Source: Pseudarthrobacter equi (lineage in GTDB: Bacteria > Actinomycetota > Actinomycetes > Actinomycetales > Micrococcaceae). From it: a stretch of DNA of 64,000 nucleotides. Location: contig NZ_LT629779.1 of the NCBI RefSeq assembly GCF_900105535.1, positions 2,170,001-2,234,000 of the forward strand. The letters are read 5' to 3'. The notes below the pieces were generated by a model. That model saw only the letters and a program-made list of their open reading frames with translations. It made no database searches and was not told the DNA's origin. The position numbers were made by a program, and so were the translations under genes. Shown piece by piece: positions 17,282 to 26,312 of the stretch (position 1 is the first letter of the stretch; each line of letters starts with the position of its first letter).

Positions 17282-17545
17282 TTACGGAGTCCTGTCAGCC
17301 GGCGGTGCCGGATTGACGGGATTGACCGGGGGGACCTGCTCTGCGGCAGGTGCCTCGCCAGGGGTCCCATTCTTGTCCACGAGCTTGGAAGCGCCATCCT
17401 GGACCTTGTCGACGTGGCCGGCGTACTTGCCACCGGTTTTCTGGTCGACGAAGTCGCCGGCTTTGGTGATGCCGTCCTTGATGGTCTGCTCGTTTCCGCG
17501 GATAAGACCCTGTGCCTTGCCCTTTAGATCGTCAATCAGTCCCAC
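17282..17545 (-). CDS. MT0933-like antitoxin family protein
   Basis: This small charged protein of 87 residues begins MGLIDDLKGKAQGLIRGNE and has the lysine/glycine pattern KTGGKYAGHVDKVQ found in the actinobacterial MT0933-like antitoxin family. The last 25 residues are Pro/Ala-rich. The GTG at 17545 follows GGGAGG at ideal spacing, which fixes the start. No toxin-like gene is adjacent, so it may have another role; family membership does not prove antitoxin activity. Confidence 0.75.
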   Translation of the reverse strand: MGLIDDLKGKAQGLIRGNEQTIKDGITKAGDFVDQKTGGKYAGHVDKVQDGASKLVDKNGTPGEAPAAEQVPPVNPVNPAPPADRTP

Positions 17546-17676
17546 GAGCACCTCCCTTCGGTCGCGGAGCCAGGTCGCTCCTTGCGCAATCGATCCTAGC
17601 CCCGTGGGAGGGCAGTTCCAAGGACATTGGGGATATTTGGCGTTCGCCCGCAGCGGATGGGGCCGAAAACGGCAAC

Positions 17677-17705
17677 AAAAAAAGCAGCTCTTCACGAGCT
17701 GCTTT
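17677..17705 (-). terminator. Rho-independent terminator of the minus-strand tRNA array
   Basis: On the minus strand AAAGCAGCTC and GAGCTGCTTT form a 10-bp stem with a 5-base loop, followed by a run of seven T. It lies just downstream of the tRNA-Val gene and ends the five-tRNA transcription unit. Confidence 0.85.
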
Positions 17706-17710
17706 GAGTG

Positions 17711-17782
17711 TGGGCGATACTGGGATCGAACCAGTGACCTCTTCCGTGTCAGGGAAGCGCGCTACCGCTGCGCCAATCGCCC
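17711..17782 (-). tRNA. tRNA-Val (anticodon GAC), copy 1
   Basis: A complete cloverleaf can be drawn: acceptor GGGCGAT/ATCGCCC, anticodon loop CTGACAC in a CTTCC/GGAAG stem, T-loop GTTCGATC. Discriminator is A and CCA is not encoded. It is the last gene of the minus-strand array and identical to the copy at 17943-18014. Confidence 0.97.
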
Positions 17783-17818
17783 GGAACCGGAGGACCGGCC
17801 AATGGGTTGTAAAGAGAG

Positions 17819-17891
<73 letters not shown>

Positions 17892-17942
17892 AATTGCGTT
17901 CCGGCCGGGACCGGACTGCTGTTGGCAAGTTACCTTGCCGAG

Positions 17943-18014
17943 TGGGCGATACTGGGATCGAACCAGTGACCTCTTCCGTGTCAGGGAAGCGCGCTACCGC
18001 TGCGCCAATCGCCC
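17943..18014 (-). tRNA. tRNA-Val (anticodon GAC), copy 2
   Basis: It has the same 72-base sequence as copy 1, with anticodon loop CTGACAC and acceptor GGGCGAT/ATCGCCC. The exact duplication with a neighbouring duplicated tRNA-Gly points to a tandem duplication in the array. Confidence 0.97.
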
Positions 18015-18056
18015 ATGCTGATCCGGAGGGTATCCGAAAAACCATGGTTTTCACCG

Positions 18057-18127
18057 AGGTGGGTACGGGATTCGAACCCGTGTATACGGCTTTGCAGGCC
18101 GCTGCCTCGCCTCTCGGCCAACCCACC
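18057..18127 (-). tRNA. tRNA-Cys (anticodon GCA)
   Basis: The acceptor GGTGGGT/ACCCACC, the anticodon loop CTGCAAA and the T-loop GTTCGAATC form a 71-base cloverleaf. Discriminator is T; CCA is not encoded. It is a single copy between Gly and Val in the array. Confidence 0.96.
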
Positions 18128-18172
18128 GTGTAAGCGCCGGTTTAGCAACCGTTGCCGTGACAGTGTCCTGCG

Positions 18173-18245
<73 letters not shown>

Positions 18246-18571
18246 AGTTTGGAGGTTCGATTCCTTGCCGTTTCGGCATTTCCTCGCTTCCAACGAGTAA
18301 AAACAATATAGGAGGTTCCAGGAAAGTCCAAATCGGCTGATCCGGCTGCTTCGCTCATGCCCCTGCATCCCAGCAACCGCGCGGAATGCCGGGACTTACA
18401 AGCGTGTAATTCCTGCATTCCCTGCCGCCCATTCCGCCGCGGGATGCAGGAATGTGGGGCGTGTATCCGAGGGACGGGCCACGAAAGTGGGACATCCGCG
18501 GGGGTTGTCCTTGGGAGCCGGAGGCCGATTTTTGAAATGGCCACCGGGTGGGCTAGCATTCAAATGCATCG
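18246..18571. other. Intergenic region between divergent tRNA units, with palindromes
   Basis: No gene is seen in these 326 bases. An AT-rich patch near 18296-18312 (GAGTAAAAACAATATAGG) could hold the array promoter on the minus strand. TTACA-AGCG-TGTAA (18396-18409) and the perfect arms ATTCCTGCAT (18409-18418) and ATGCAGGAAT (18444-18453) form a dense group of inverted repeats. Confidence 0.5.
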
Positions 18572-18643
18572 GGGCGATTGGCGCAGTGGTAGCGCGCTTC
18601 GTTCACACCGAAGAGGTCACTGGTTCGAACCCAGTATCGCCCA
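18572..18643 (+). tRNA. tRNA-Val (anticodon CAC)
   Basis: The acceptor is GGGCGAT/ATCGCCC and the anticodon loop is TTCACAC. Outside the anticodon arm it differs from the two tRNA-Val(GAC) genes at only two positions (one D-arm base and one T-loop base), so it looks like a paralogue with a changed anticodon arm. Discriminator is A. Confidence 0.97.
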
Positions 18644-18650
18644 CCGCAGA

Positions 18651-18692
18651 AGGTCCGTTTCCGCTCATCAGCAGCGGAGGCGGACCTTTTTT
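18651..18692 (+). terminator. Rho-independent terminator after tRNA-Val(CAC)
   Basis: AGGTCCG and CGGACCT with an inner CCGCT/AGCGG pair form a long stem followed by TTTTTT. Confidence 0.88.
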
Positions 18693-18748
18693 ATGCCCGG
18701 GCCTGGCTCCCGGAGATTTTGTCGGCCCCCTGTGAAAGAGTCTTTTGT

Positions 18749-19609
18749 ATGACTGATCCGCTCCTCGCCCATGCCACCGAATACGGCCGGATGTATGCCC
18801 GGTCCACGTCGGAGCAGTTCTCCGTGCCTTCCATCACCACAGTCATCAGCCAGCAGCCGCACGGCCTGGACGGCTGGTTTGGCTACATGGGGGCAAGCAG
18901 CCTGGCCAAGGACCCGCTGTTGTCCGATTGCCTGGGCAGCCCGTCGAAGATCAAGCAGGCCATAAACCGGGCGGCCAAAGCCGCTGAGACGTATCGGGAT
19001 GATGCCGCGCGCCGCGGGGACCGTGTCCACACGTACTGCGAGCAGGTTGCACTGCGAGCCATGGGACGCCCGCATGCCATGAAGGAAGCGCGGGAAGCGC
19101 TGGCTGCCAATGGGGAGGAAGCCTTCGCCGTGCGGTTCGATGAATGGTGGGAGCTTTTCCGCGTGGAGCCCCTTGCTCCGGAAATCACTGTGTGGAACAA
19201 GGCAGTAGGGTACGCCGGCACCCTGGACCTCGTGGCGCGGATCAATGGCCGCATCTGCCTTATCGATTACAAAACCAAAGGCACCACCCGCGACGGCCAG
19301 GTCAAGTCCCTCGACGACAAAGTGGTGATGCAGCTGGTGGCCGGCATGAAGGCCGAAGAGAGCCTGGTGGATCCGGTGGCGGGTACCTGGGAACCGTGGA
19401 AGTACGGGGAAGACCCGGTCCTGCTGGCGGTAGCCATCGGGGAAACGGAGGTCCGTCCGGTGCGGGCCAACCCCGAGGTCCTCAAGCACCACTGGTGGAA
19501 GTTCTGCGCCCTGCGGCGCGTGTGGGAGCTCTCGGCAGACACCATCAGTGCCGGCACCGCCCTGCTCCCTATCGCCCCGCCGCCGCTGGCCCAGGCCCGC
19601 ACCGCCTAG
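18749..19609 (+). CDS. PD-(D/E)XK nuclease superfamily protein
   Basis: This protein of 286 residues contains the signature GYAGTLDLVARI (Asp160) followed by ICLIDYKTKG (Asp173, Lys175). This is the D-(x)n-(D/E)-x-K active site of RecB/Cas4-like nucleases. There is no helicase part. Members of this size are widespread in arthrobacters as uncharacterised proteins. The ATG at 18749 is used; the Shine-Dalgarno sequence AAAGAG is weak. It follows the tRNA-Val terminator and precedes def, and is probably monocistronic. Its role may be in DNA repair or phage-derived DNA processing. Confidence 0.78.
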   Translation: MTDPLLAHATEYGRMYARSTSEQFSVPSITTVISQQPHGLDGWFGYMGASSLAKDPLLSDCLGSPSKIKQAINRAAKAAETYRDDAARRGDRVHTYCEQVALRAMGRPHAMKEAREALAANGEEAFAVRFDEWWELFRVEPLAPEITVWNKAVGYAGTLDLVARINGRICLIDYKTKGTTRDGQVKSLDDKVVMQLVAGMKAEESLVDPVAGTWEPWKYGEDPVLLAVAIGETEVRPVRANPEVLKHHWWKFCALRRVWELSADTISAGTALLPIAPPPLAQARTA

Positions 19610-19660
19610 CGCCTAAACTGGATTGGTCCCATTGCCGCCAACCGTGAGGAAAATCCGCGC

Positions 19661-20263
19661 ATGGCTATTCTGAATATCCGCATTATCGGCGATCCCGTGC
19701 TCCGCACTGTTGCCGATCCTGTGACGGAATTCGGGCCTGAACTTGCCAAGCTGGTCGCCGACATGACCGAAACCATGGAAGACGTGGATGGCGCCGGCCT
19801 CGCCGCGCCCCAGATCGGTGTCAGCAAGCGCGTCTTCACCTACCGGATTGACGGCGTCGAAGGGCACATCATCAACCCCGTGCTCGAAAACAGTGACGAC
19901 TACCAGCCGGACCATGTGGAGGGCTGCCTGTCCATCCCGGGCCTGGGCTTCCCCGTGCGCCGTTTCCGCTCCACCCGCGTCACCGGCGTGGACATGCACG
20001 GCAACCCCGTCACCATCGAAGGCGAGGGCATGCTGGCCCGCTGCTTCCAGCACGAGAACGACCACCTGGACGGCATCCTCTACACAGACCGGCTGGAGGG
20101 CGAGGACCGGAAGGCCGCCCTGCGCTCCATCCGCAACGCCAACTACGACTCCGTCACGGAGCGCACCACAGCCAAGCGCGCCAAGACCGTGGGGTCCAGC
20201 TTCGGTGGAGCGAGCTTCGGCGGGTCCGGTACGGCTGGCTCCAGTTTTGGCAACGCCGGGTGA
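19661..20263 (+). CDS. def: Peptide deformylase
   Basis: This metalloenzyme of 200 residues removes the N-formyl group from nascent proteins. All three motifs are present: GAGLAAPQIG (44-53), EGCLS (87-91, metal ligand Cys89) and HENDHLDG (131-138, two His ligands and the catalytic Glu). It belongs to the type with an extended tail: the last 25 residues are a Gly/Ser/Phe repeat (SSFGG, SFGG, SSFG). Its TGA overlaps the GTG of fmt, coupling the formyl-removing and formyl-adding enzymes. Confidence 0.96.
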   Translation: MAILNIRIIGDPVLRTVADPVTEFGPELAKLVADMTETMEDVDGAGLAAPQIGVSKRVFTYRIDGVEGHIINPVLENSDDYQPDHVEGCLSIPGLGFPVRRFRSTRVTGVDMHGNPVTIEGEGMLARCFQHENDHLDGILYTDRLEGEDRKAALRSIRNANYDSVTERTTAKRAKTVGSSFGGASFGGSGTAGSSFGNAG

Positions 20264-21180
20264 GGGTCCTGTTCGCGGGGACTCCCGCTGTCGCAGTTCC
20301 CTCCCTGGATGCCCTCATCGCGGCCGGATTCGACGTCGTTGCCGTCCTGACCCGCCCGGACGCTCCGGTTGGGCGCAAACGCGTCCTCACGCCGTCGCCG
20401 GTTGCAGCGAGGGCCCTCGAGCTGGGGCTGGATGTCATCTACGCTGCAAAGGTTGACGACGCCGCCGTCGAACAGATCTCGGCCGCTGCCCCCGACGTCG
20501 CAGCCATCGTGGCCTACGGCGGGCTGGTTCCCCCCGCAGCCCTGGCCATTCCCCACCACGGCTGGATCAACCTGCACTTTTCGCTGCTGCCCGCGTGGCG
20601 CGGTGCCGCACCCGTGCAACGCTCGGTGATGGCCGGCGACGACGTCACCGGCGCGGTGACCTTCCAGCTGGAGAAGGGGCTCGACACTGGACCGGTGTTC
20701 GGCACCCTCACCGAGTCCGTCGGCCCGGAAGACACGGCCGGCCAACTCCTGGAACGGCTCTCGCACAGCGGCGCCGTCCTCCTGGCGCAGACCCTGTCCG
20801 CGATCGAAACGGGCAAGGCATCTGCGGTGCCCCAGGCCGGAGACGTATCGCTGGCGCCAAAACTCACCCTGGAAGACGGGCACTTGAACTGGCACCACCC
20901 GGCCCTGGCGATCGGTCGACAGGCCCGTGGCGCCACCCCCGAGCCCGGAGCCTGGACGCTCCTGGACGGCCAGCGTGTAAAGCTCGACCCTGTGCGGCTG
21001 CGTCCGGATGTTGAGGACCTCGCACCGGGTGCCCTGGCGGTTCACGGCAAGAGCGTGCTGGTGGGCACGGGTTCCCACGCTGTGGAGCTGACCCGCATCC
21101 AGCCCGCCGGAAAAAAGATGATGGCCGCGCCCGATTGGGCCCGCGGCATTGGTTCGCTGGAAGGCGTGGTATTCGAATGA
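20260..21180 (+). CDS. fmt: Methionyl-tRNA formyltransferase
   Basis: This protein of 306 residues transfers formyl from 10-formyl-tetrahydrofolate to initiator Met-tRNA. The active-site segment NLHFSLLPAWRGAAPVQ has Asn104 and His106, and the third catalytic residue is Asp142 in GLDTGP. The C-terminal OB-like tRNA-binding domain is complete. The start is the GTG overlapping the def stop, and its own stop overlaps the rsmB ATG (ATGA). It is the middle of the def-fmt-rsmB unit. Confidence 0.96.
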   Translation: MRVLFAGTPAVAVPSLDALIAAGFDVVAVLTRPDAPVGRKRVLTPSPVAARALELGLDVIYAAKVDDAAVEQISAAAPDVAAIVAYGGLVPPAALAIPHHGWINLHFSLLPAWRGAAPVQRSVMAGDDVTGAVTFQLEKGLDTGPVFGTLTESVGPEDTAGQLLERLSHSGAVLLAQTLSAIETGKASAVPQAGDVSLAPKLTLEDGHLNWHHPALAIGRQARGATPEPGAWTLLDGQRVKLDPVRLRPDVEDLAPGALAVHGKSVLVGTGSHAVELTRIQPAGKKMMAAPDWARGIGSLEGVVFE

Positions 21181-22760
21181 GTGGATCCGGTACGAATTCC
21201 GGTGGTGCACAGCAGGGCCGTCCGTCCGGCCGCGGGCGTGGCGCGAGCCAGAACAGCCGTGGCCAGGGCGGCCCGCGGGAGAACAGCCGCCGCGACGCCC
21301 AGGGACGGGAACGGAACCGTGGCCCGCAGCGGAACTTCACCGAAAACGCGCCCGCACAGCGCACGCGCCGGGCGGACCCCGCCCGGCTCGTGGCATTCGA
21401 AGTACTCCGCGCCGTTGCGCAGGAGGACGCCTACGCGAACCTCGTCTTGCCGGCCCGGATCCGGCAGCACCGGCTGGACAAGCGCGACGCCGGGTTCGCC
21501 ACCGAACTGAGCTACGGCGCGCTAAGGGGACAGGGAACCTACGACGCCGTCCTGGCGCGCTGCGTCGACCGGCCGCTGGACCAGCTGGACCCTGCAGTCC
21601 TGGATGCGCTGCGCATCGGCGTCCACCAGCTTCTTGCCATGCGCGTCCCGGCCCACGCGGCGCTGGACCAGACGGTGGGCCTCGCCCGCGCCGTCATAGG
21701 TGCAGGACCCTCCGCCCTGATTAATGCGGTCCTTCGCAAGGTCAGCGCCCACAGCCTGGATGAGTGGCTGGACCTGCTGGTAGCGGACGAAACCGATGAA
21801 ACCCGCATCGCGTCACTCCGCCACGCCCACCCCGAATGGATCGTCCGGGCCATGCGCCAGGCACTGGTGGCCCACGGCCGCCCCGTCGGGGAAATCAACG
21901 CCCTGCTCGAAGCGGACAACGCAGCCCCGGTGGTTAACCTGGTGGCCCTTCCCGGATTGGGGAACCTCGACGAAGCGCTTGAAGACGGCGCCACCCCGGG
22001 TGAACTTGTTGAAGGGTCCGCCCTGTCCAGCGGGGGAGACCTGGGACGGTTGTCCTCGGTACGCGCAGGCACCACCCGGGTACAGGACGTCGGCTCGCAA
22101 CTGGTGGCCCGTGCAATGGCTGCGGTGGAGCTGGGAACCGCCGAGTCCGATGCCGCAGCGCCTGAAGCCTGGCTCGACCTCTGCGCCGGACCGGGCGGTA
22201 AAGCGGCACTGCTCGGCGCCCTCGCCCGGGAACGGGGAGCCACGTTGCTGGCGAACGAGCCCGCACCGCACCGCGCCAAACTGGTAAAACAGGCCCTATC
22301 CGCCGTCCCGGACGACACCTGGCAGGTGCGCACCGGGGACGGCCGCGAGGTTGGCGCAGAGCAGCCGGAATCCTTTGACCGCGTCCTGGTGGATGTGCCC
22401 TGCAGCGGTTTGGGGGCATTGCGCCGCCGCCCTGAATCCCGCTGGCGCCGCTCGCCCAAGGACCTCGCGGACCTGGGGCCGCTGCAGCGCGACCTGCTCA
22501 CTTCGGCACTGGCAGCGGTCCGGCCCGGGGGAGTCGTTGCGTACGTGACCTGCTCGCCGCATCCCGCCGAAACCACCGCAGTGGTATCGGACGCCCTGCG
22601 GAAACGTGATGACCTGGAACTCCTTGACGCCGGGGCTGCGCTCGACGCCGTCAGCCTCACCGGAAACCTGGGTGCAGGGCACGAACTGACCGCGCAACTG
22701 TGGCCCCATGTCCACAGCACCGACGCCATGTTCCTGGCCCTCATCCGGAAAAAGGCCTGA
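21177..22760 (+). CDS. rsmB: 16S rRNA (cytosine-C5)-methyltransferase RsmB
   Basis: This enzyme of 527 residues methylates C967 (E. coli numbering) of 16S rRNA with SAM. The first 60 residues are a basic Arg/Gly/Gln-rich tail. A NusB-like RNA-binding domain follows (about 60-200), then the SAM domain with [16 protein letters not shown]. The two functional cysteines are in [12 protein letters not shown] and [11 protein letters not shown]. The ATG overlapping the fmt stop is the natural start. Confidence 0.94.
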   Translation: MSGSGTNSGGAQQGRPSGRGRGASQNSRGQGGPRENSRRDAQGRERNRGPQRNFTENAPAQRTRRADPARLVAFEVLRAVAQEDAYANLVLPARIRQHRLDKRDAGFATELSYGALRGQGTYDAVLARCVDRPLDQLDPAVLDALRIGVHQLLAMRVPAHAALDQTVGLARAVIGAGPSALINAVLRKVSAHSLDEWLDLLVADETDETRIASLRHAHPEWIVRAMRQALVAHGRPVGEINALLEADNAAPVVNLVALPGLGNLDEALEDGATPGELVEGSALSSGGDLGRLSSVRAGTTRVQDVGSQLVARAMAAVELGTAESDAAAPEAWLDLCAGPGGKAALLGALARERGATLLANEPAPHRAKLVKQALSAVPDDTWQVRTGDGREVGAEQPESFDRVLVDVPCSGLGALRRRPESRWRRSPKDLADLGPLQRDLLTSALAAVRPGGVVAYVTCSPHPAETTAVVSDALRKRDDLELLDAGAALDAVSLTGNLGAGHELTAQLWPHVHSTDAMFLALIRKKA

Positions 22761-22809
22761 CGCCACCCTTCGGCACACGCACCCCAGCCACCCTTCGAAA
22801 GGCATCCCC

Positions 22810-23490
22810 GTGACGCAATGCTGCATCAACCCGAGCATCCTCTCGGCCGACTTCGTCAACCTTGAGGCCGAGCTGAAGCGCATCAGCAACGCCGACGCCG
22901 TGCACGTGGACGTCATGGACAACCACTTCGTCCCCAACCTCACCATCGGACTGCCGGTGGTGCAGCGGATCCAGGCGGTCAGCCCAATTCCCCTGGACGC
23001 CCACCTGATGATCGCCGACGCCGACCGCTGGGCGCCTGGTTTCGCGGACGCGGGCCTGGCCTCCGTCACGTTCCATGCAGAGGCCTCCATCGCGCCCATC
23101 AAGCTGGCCCGTGAACTCCGCAGCAGGGGCGCGAAAGCCGGAATGGCATTGCGGCCGTCCACACCCGTGGAACCGTACCTGGACATGCTGTCCGAACTGG
23201 ACATGCTGCTCATCATGACCGTGGAACCCGGTTTCGGCGGCCAGGCTTTCCTTGACGTCACCCTTCCCAAGATCCGCCGCGCCCGCGCCGCCATTGACGG
23301 TTCCGGCATCGGCGTGGCCATCCAGGTGGACGGCGGGATCACCGAGGAAACGATCACCCGCGCCGCGGAAGCCGGAGCCAACGTGTTCGTAGCCGGCTCC
23401 GCTGTCTACGGGGCCGACGACCCCGCCGCCGCCATCGAGCGGCTCCGCGATGAAGGCAGCCGTTCGTTACGGAAGGCGACGGCGGAATAA
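22810..23490 (+). CDS. rpe: Ribulose-phosphate 3-epimerase
   Basis: This pentose-phosphate and Calvin-type TIM-barrel epimerase of 226 residues interconverts ribulose 5-phosphate and xylulose 5-phosphate. The motifs [38 protein letters not shown] and VDGGI carry the metal ligands and the catalytic Asp pair. The GTG at 22810 has GAAAGG upstream. It follows rsmB by 49 bases and is followed by the FMN riboswitch, so it ends this transcription unit. Confidence 0.95.
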   Translation: MTQCCINPSILSADFVNLEAELKRISNADAVHVDVMDNHFVPNLTIGLPVVQRIQAVSPIPLDAHLMIADADRWAPGFADAGLASVTFHAEASIAPIKLARELRSRGAKAGMALRPSTPVEPYLDMLSELDMLLIMTVEPGFGGQAFLDVTLPKIRRARAAIDGSGIGVAIQVDGGITEETITRAAEAGANVFVAGSAVYGADDPAAAIERLRDEGSRSLRKATAE

Positions 23491-23530
23491 GAAGAAGCCA
23501 CATCCGGTTGTGGCACAATAACAAGACACA

Positions 23531-23688
23531 TACGTGCTCCGGGGTCGGTGTAAGTCCGAACCGGCGGTGACAGTCCGCGACCCGCGAACCGATAGTTTTT
23601 CCTGGCAGGCCAGGCGAAGCCCCGGTGAACGGTTGAACCGGTGAAATTCCGGTACCGACAGTTAAAGTCTGGATGAGAGAAGCACGTA
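23531..23688 (+). promoter_or_regulatory. FMN riboswitch (RFN element)
   Basis: The P1 stem pairs TACGTGCT (23531-23538) with AGCACGTA (23681-23688). Between them lie the conserved RFN blocks, including GGGGTCGGTG, CCGGCGGTGACAGTCCGC, CCGGTGAAATTCCGGTACCG and GGATGAGAGAAGC. It senses FMN and controls the downstream pnuX-ribDEBAH operon. After P1 a hairpin CTTCGG/CCGAAG follows at about 23699-23722, and CTGTC/GACAG can pair near the ribosome binding site. No T-run is visible, so control may be translational. Confidence 0.95.
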
Positions 23689-23785
23689 CAGCTGTATCTT
23701 CGGCGCCCTTGGGCTCCGAAGCGTTCTGCTGTCGTATACCCCCGGAGCCATCGCGGTTCTGACAGGGAAGGAACGACACACAGAC

Positions 23786-24505
23786 ATGGACCTCCTGCGA
23801 TGGCTCTTTGACGCTCAGATCCCCGTGGGGGGATCTGTCCTGATATTGAGAGAAGTGCTGGGCAACATTTTCGGCCTGGCAAGTGCATTCGGCGGCATGC
23901 GCCGCAAAGTTTGGGCCTGGCCCGTGGGCATTGTTGGCAACCTGCTGCTGCTCACGGTCTTCCTGGGCAACGTCTTCGGCTCCGCCACCCCGGCCACCCT
24001 GTGGGGGCAGGCCGGCCGCCAGGTGATGTTCATCGCCGTGGCTGCCTATGGCTGGCAACGCTGGAAGCAGGGCCGGAGCGCCGATGGCGGGAACACCGCC
24101 GTCGTGCCCCGATGGGCCAGCAACCGGACCCGGCTCATCCTCGCGGCAGCGCTGGTGGCCGGCACCATTGCCCTGACCCCGCTGTTTGATTCCCTTGGGT
24201 CCTACCCGCCGGTGTGGGCTGACGCCTGGACCTTCGTGGGATCGCTCCTGGCCACCTACGGCATGGCGCGGGGCTGGACCGAGTTCTGGCTCATGTGGGT
24301 GGCCGTGGACATCGTAGGTGTCCCGCTCCTGTTCAGCGCCGGCTACTACGCCAGCGCCTTCATGTACCTCTTCTACGGCTTCTTCACCCTCGCCGGGTTC
24401 TTTGTCTGGTGGAATGCCTCCCGCAGGGCTGGCAAAGCTGGCGGGCGCGACGAGCAGCCAGCCTCGGTGGAAACCGCCTTTCCGGACCCGCGGGTGAAGC
24501 TCTGA
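23786..24505 (+). CDS. pnuX: PnuX/RibM-type riboflavin transporter (PnuC family)
   Basis: This membrane protein of 239 residues has about 7-8 hydrophobic segments and the PnuC-family pattern LREVLGNIFGLASAFGG, WAWPVGIVGNLLLL and YGWQRWK. Actinobacterial PnuX/RibM proteins take up riboflavin by facilitated diffusion and sit under FMN riboswitch control, as here. The ATG at 23786 follows GGGAAGGAA with a rather long gap of 12 bases. Its stop overlaps the ribD ATG by one base, so uptake and synthesis genes are cotranslated. Confidence 0.92.
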   Translation: MDLLRWLFDAQIPVGGSVLILREVLGNIFGLASAFGGMRRKVWAWPVGIVGNLLLLTVFLGNVFGSATPATLWGQAGRQVMFIAVAAYGWQRWKQGRSADGGNTAVVPRWASNRTRLILAAALVAGTIALTPLFDSLGSYPPVWADAWTFVGSLLATYGMARGWTEFWLMWVAVDIVGVPLLFSAGYYASAFMYLFYGFFTLAGFFVWWNASRRAGKAGGRDEQPASVETAFPDPRVKL

Positions 24506-25626
24506 TGGCCGCCGAACTCCGGGTGGCCGCACCCTTCACCCCCGCGGAAGTCCAGGCCATGGAGCACGCCCTCGAAGCAGCCCTGCAGGGGCCGCGCGGC
24601 GCCAACCCCTTGGTGGGCGCCGTCGTCGTAAGCCCTGACGGCCGCGAACTTGCCACCGGATACCACCGCGGCGCGGGCACCGCCCACGCGGAGGCTGATG
24701 CCGTGGCCCGCGCTCTGGAAGCCGGCGTGGACCTTGCCGGCTGCACCATGGTGGTGACCCTTGAACCCTGTAACCACGTGGGCCGGACCGGACCGTGCAC
24801 GGAAGCGATCATCGCCGCCGGTATCACCGATGTTGTCTACGCCGTTGACGATCCCCACGACCCTGCCGCCGGCGGAGCAGCAACCCTGCGCAACGCCGGT
24901 ATCTCGGTCCGCAGCGGCCTGGCGGCGGCGGAATCCCTGGAACTGAACCGCCGGTGGTTCGAAGCGGTGGCAGAAAAGCGACCCTTCACCACCCTCCACA
25001 TCGCGCAAACCCTCGACGGACGCATCGCAGCCGAAGACGGCACCAGCCAGTGGATCTCCAGCCCGGAATCCCTGGCCGACAACCACGGGATCCGGAGCCG
25101 CATCGACGCCATCCTGGTGGGAACCCAGACCGTCGCGGTGGACAACCCCCGGCTGAATGCCCGTGACGCCTCGGGCAACCCGGCAGCGAGGCAGCCGGTC
25201 CGCGCCGTCATGGGCCTGCGGGACATTCCCGACGACGCCGCAATCCTGGGCGACGACGGCCTGGCCGTCCACCTTCCCACCCGGGACCCCCGCGAGGCAT
25301 TGACCACCCTGTACGCCTCCGGAACCCGCCACGTCATGGTGGAAGGCGGTTCACGGATCCTCAGCGCGTTCCTCACGGCAGGGCTGGTGGATGAACTGAT
25401 CGTCTACCTGGCACCCACACTGCTCGGTTCCGGCACATCCTCGCTGGACGGGCTGGGAATCAGCACCCTTCCGGACGCCCAGCAATGGGAGTGGGACGCT
25501 TCCGACGGCGGCGCCGTGCGCACGCTGGGCCGCGACCTGAGACTTCACCTGAAACCGCAACGCCACGTTGCACCTGACCCACAACCGTCCCGCGAAGCTG
25601 CGCGACAAGCCCAGGGAGGCTACTGA
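24505..25626 (+). CDS. ribD: Bifunctional riboflavin deaminase/reductase RibD
   Basis: This protein of 373 residues deaminates and then reduces the pyrimidine intermediate in steps 2 and 3 of riboflavin synthesis. The N-terminal deaminase has the zinc motif TAHAEADAV and LEPCNHVGRTGPCTEAI. The C-terminal reductase (from about 165) starts FTTLHIAQTLDGRIAAEDG and has the NADPH-binding VEGGSRIL. The ATG overlaps the transporter stop, and the stop overlaps the ribE ATG (TGATG). Confidence 0.96.
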   Translation: MAAELRVAAPFTPAEVQAMEHALEAALQGPRGANPLVGAVVVSPDGRELATGYHRGAGTAHAEADAVARALEAGVDLAGCTMVVTLEPCNHVGRTGPCTEAIIAAGITDVVYAVDDPHDPAAGGAATLRNAGISVRSGLAAAESLELNRRWFEAVAEKRPFTTLHIAQTLDGRIAAEDGTSQWISSPESLADNHGIRSRIDAILVGTQTVAVDNPRLNARDASGNPAARQPVRAVMGLRDIPDDAAILGDDGLAVHLPTRDPREALTTLYASGTRHVMVEGGSRILSAFLTAGLVDELIVYLAPTLLGSGTSSLDGLGISTLPDAQQWEWDASDGGAVRTLGRDLRLHLKPQRHVAPDPQPSREAARQAQGGY

Positions 25627-26312
25627 TGTTTACCGGAATAATCGCCGAACAGGGAGAGGTGCTCGCCGTTGAGCGCGACGGCGATACCAGCGCCACCGTC
25701 CGGCTCCGCGCCCCCGGCACCACCGAGGGACTAGCCCTGGGCGGCTCCATCGCCGTCAACGGCGTCTGCCTCACCGCAACGGACATCGACGGCAAGGAAT
25801 TCAGCGTCGACGTCATGGGCGAAACCCTGGTCCGGAGCACCATCGGCGAACTGGCCGCAGGCGACGCCGTCAACCTGGAACGGTGCGTCCCCGCAGGAGG
25901 GCGGCTGGACGGCCACGTGGTGCAGGGCCACGTGGACGGCGTCGGCGTCCTCCTGGAACGCGAGCCGCTGGGCAACTGGGAGCGGCTCCGCTTCGGCGTC
26001 CCCGCCAACCTGGCCCGCTACATTGCCGAGAAGGGCTCCATCGCCATCGACGGCGTCTCCCTCACCGTGACGGCCGTCAGCGCGGCCGCGGAAGAACAGC
26101 CCTGGTTCGAAGTGGGACTGATCCCCACCACCCTGGCCGAGACCGGACTCGGAACCAAGACCACCGGAAGCCGGGTCAACCTGGAAGTCGACGTCCTCGC
26201 CAAGTACACCGAACGGCTGCTCTCGTTCCGCACTGTTAGTACCGGGGACGCCGGTGCCGCCGGCACCGGGGCCGGGGGCACCGTTGCGGCAGCACCGGGT
26301 GGTGCCCTGTGA
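25626..26312 (+). CDS. ribE: Riboflavin synthase (alpha chain)
   Basis: This enzyme of 228 residues dismutates two 6,7-dimethyl-8-ribityllumazine molecules to riboflavin. It has the family start [12 protein letters not shown] and two homologous lumazine-binding barrels, the second beginning near [11 protein letters not shown] with [10 protein letters not shown]. The C-terminal 20 residues are Gly/Ala-rich and beyond the usual end. It overlaps ribD and ribB by 1-4 bases. Confidence 0.96.
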   Translation: MFTGIIAEQGEVLAVERDGDTSATVRLRAPGTTEGLALGGSIAVNGVCLTATDIDGKEFSVDVMGETLVRSTIGELAAGDAVNLERCVPAGGRLDGHVVQGHVDGVGVLLEREPLGNWERLRFGVPANLARYIAEKGSIAIDGVSLTVTAVSAAAEEQPWFEVGLIPTTLAETGLGTKTTGSRVNLEVDVLAKYTERLLSFRTVSTGDAGAAGTGAGGTVAAAPGGAL

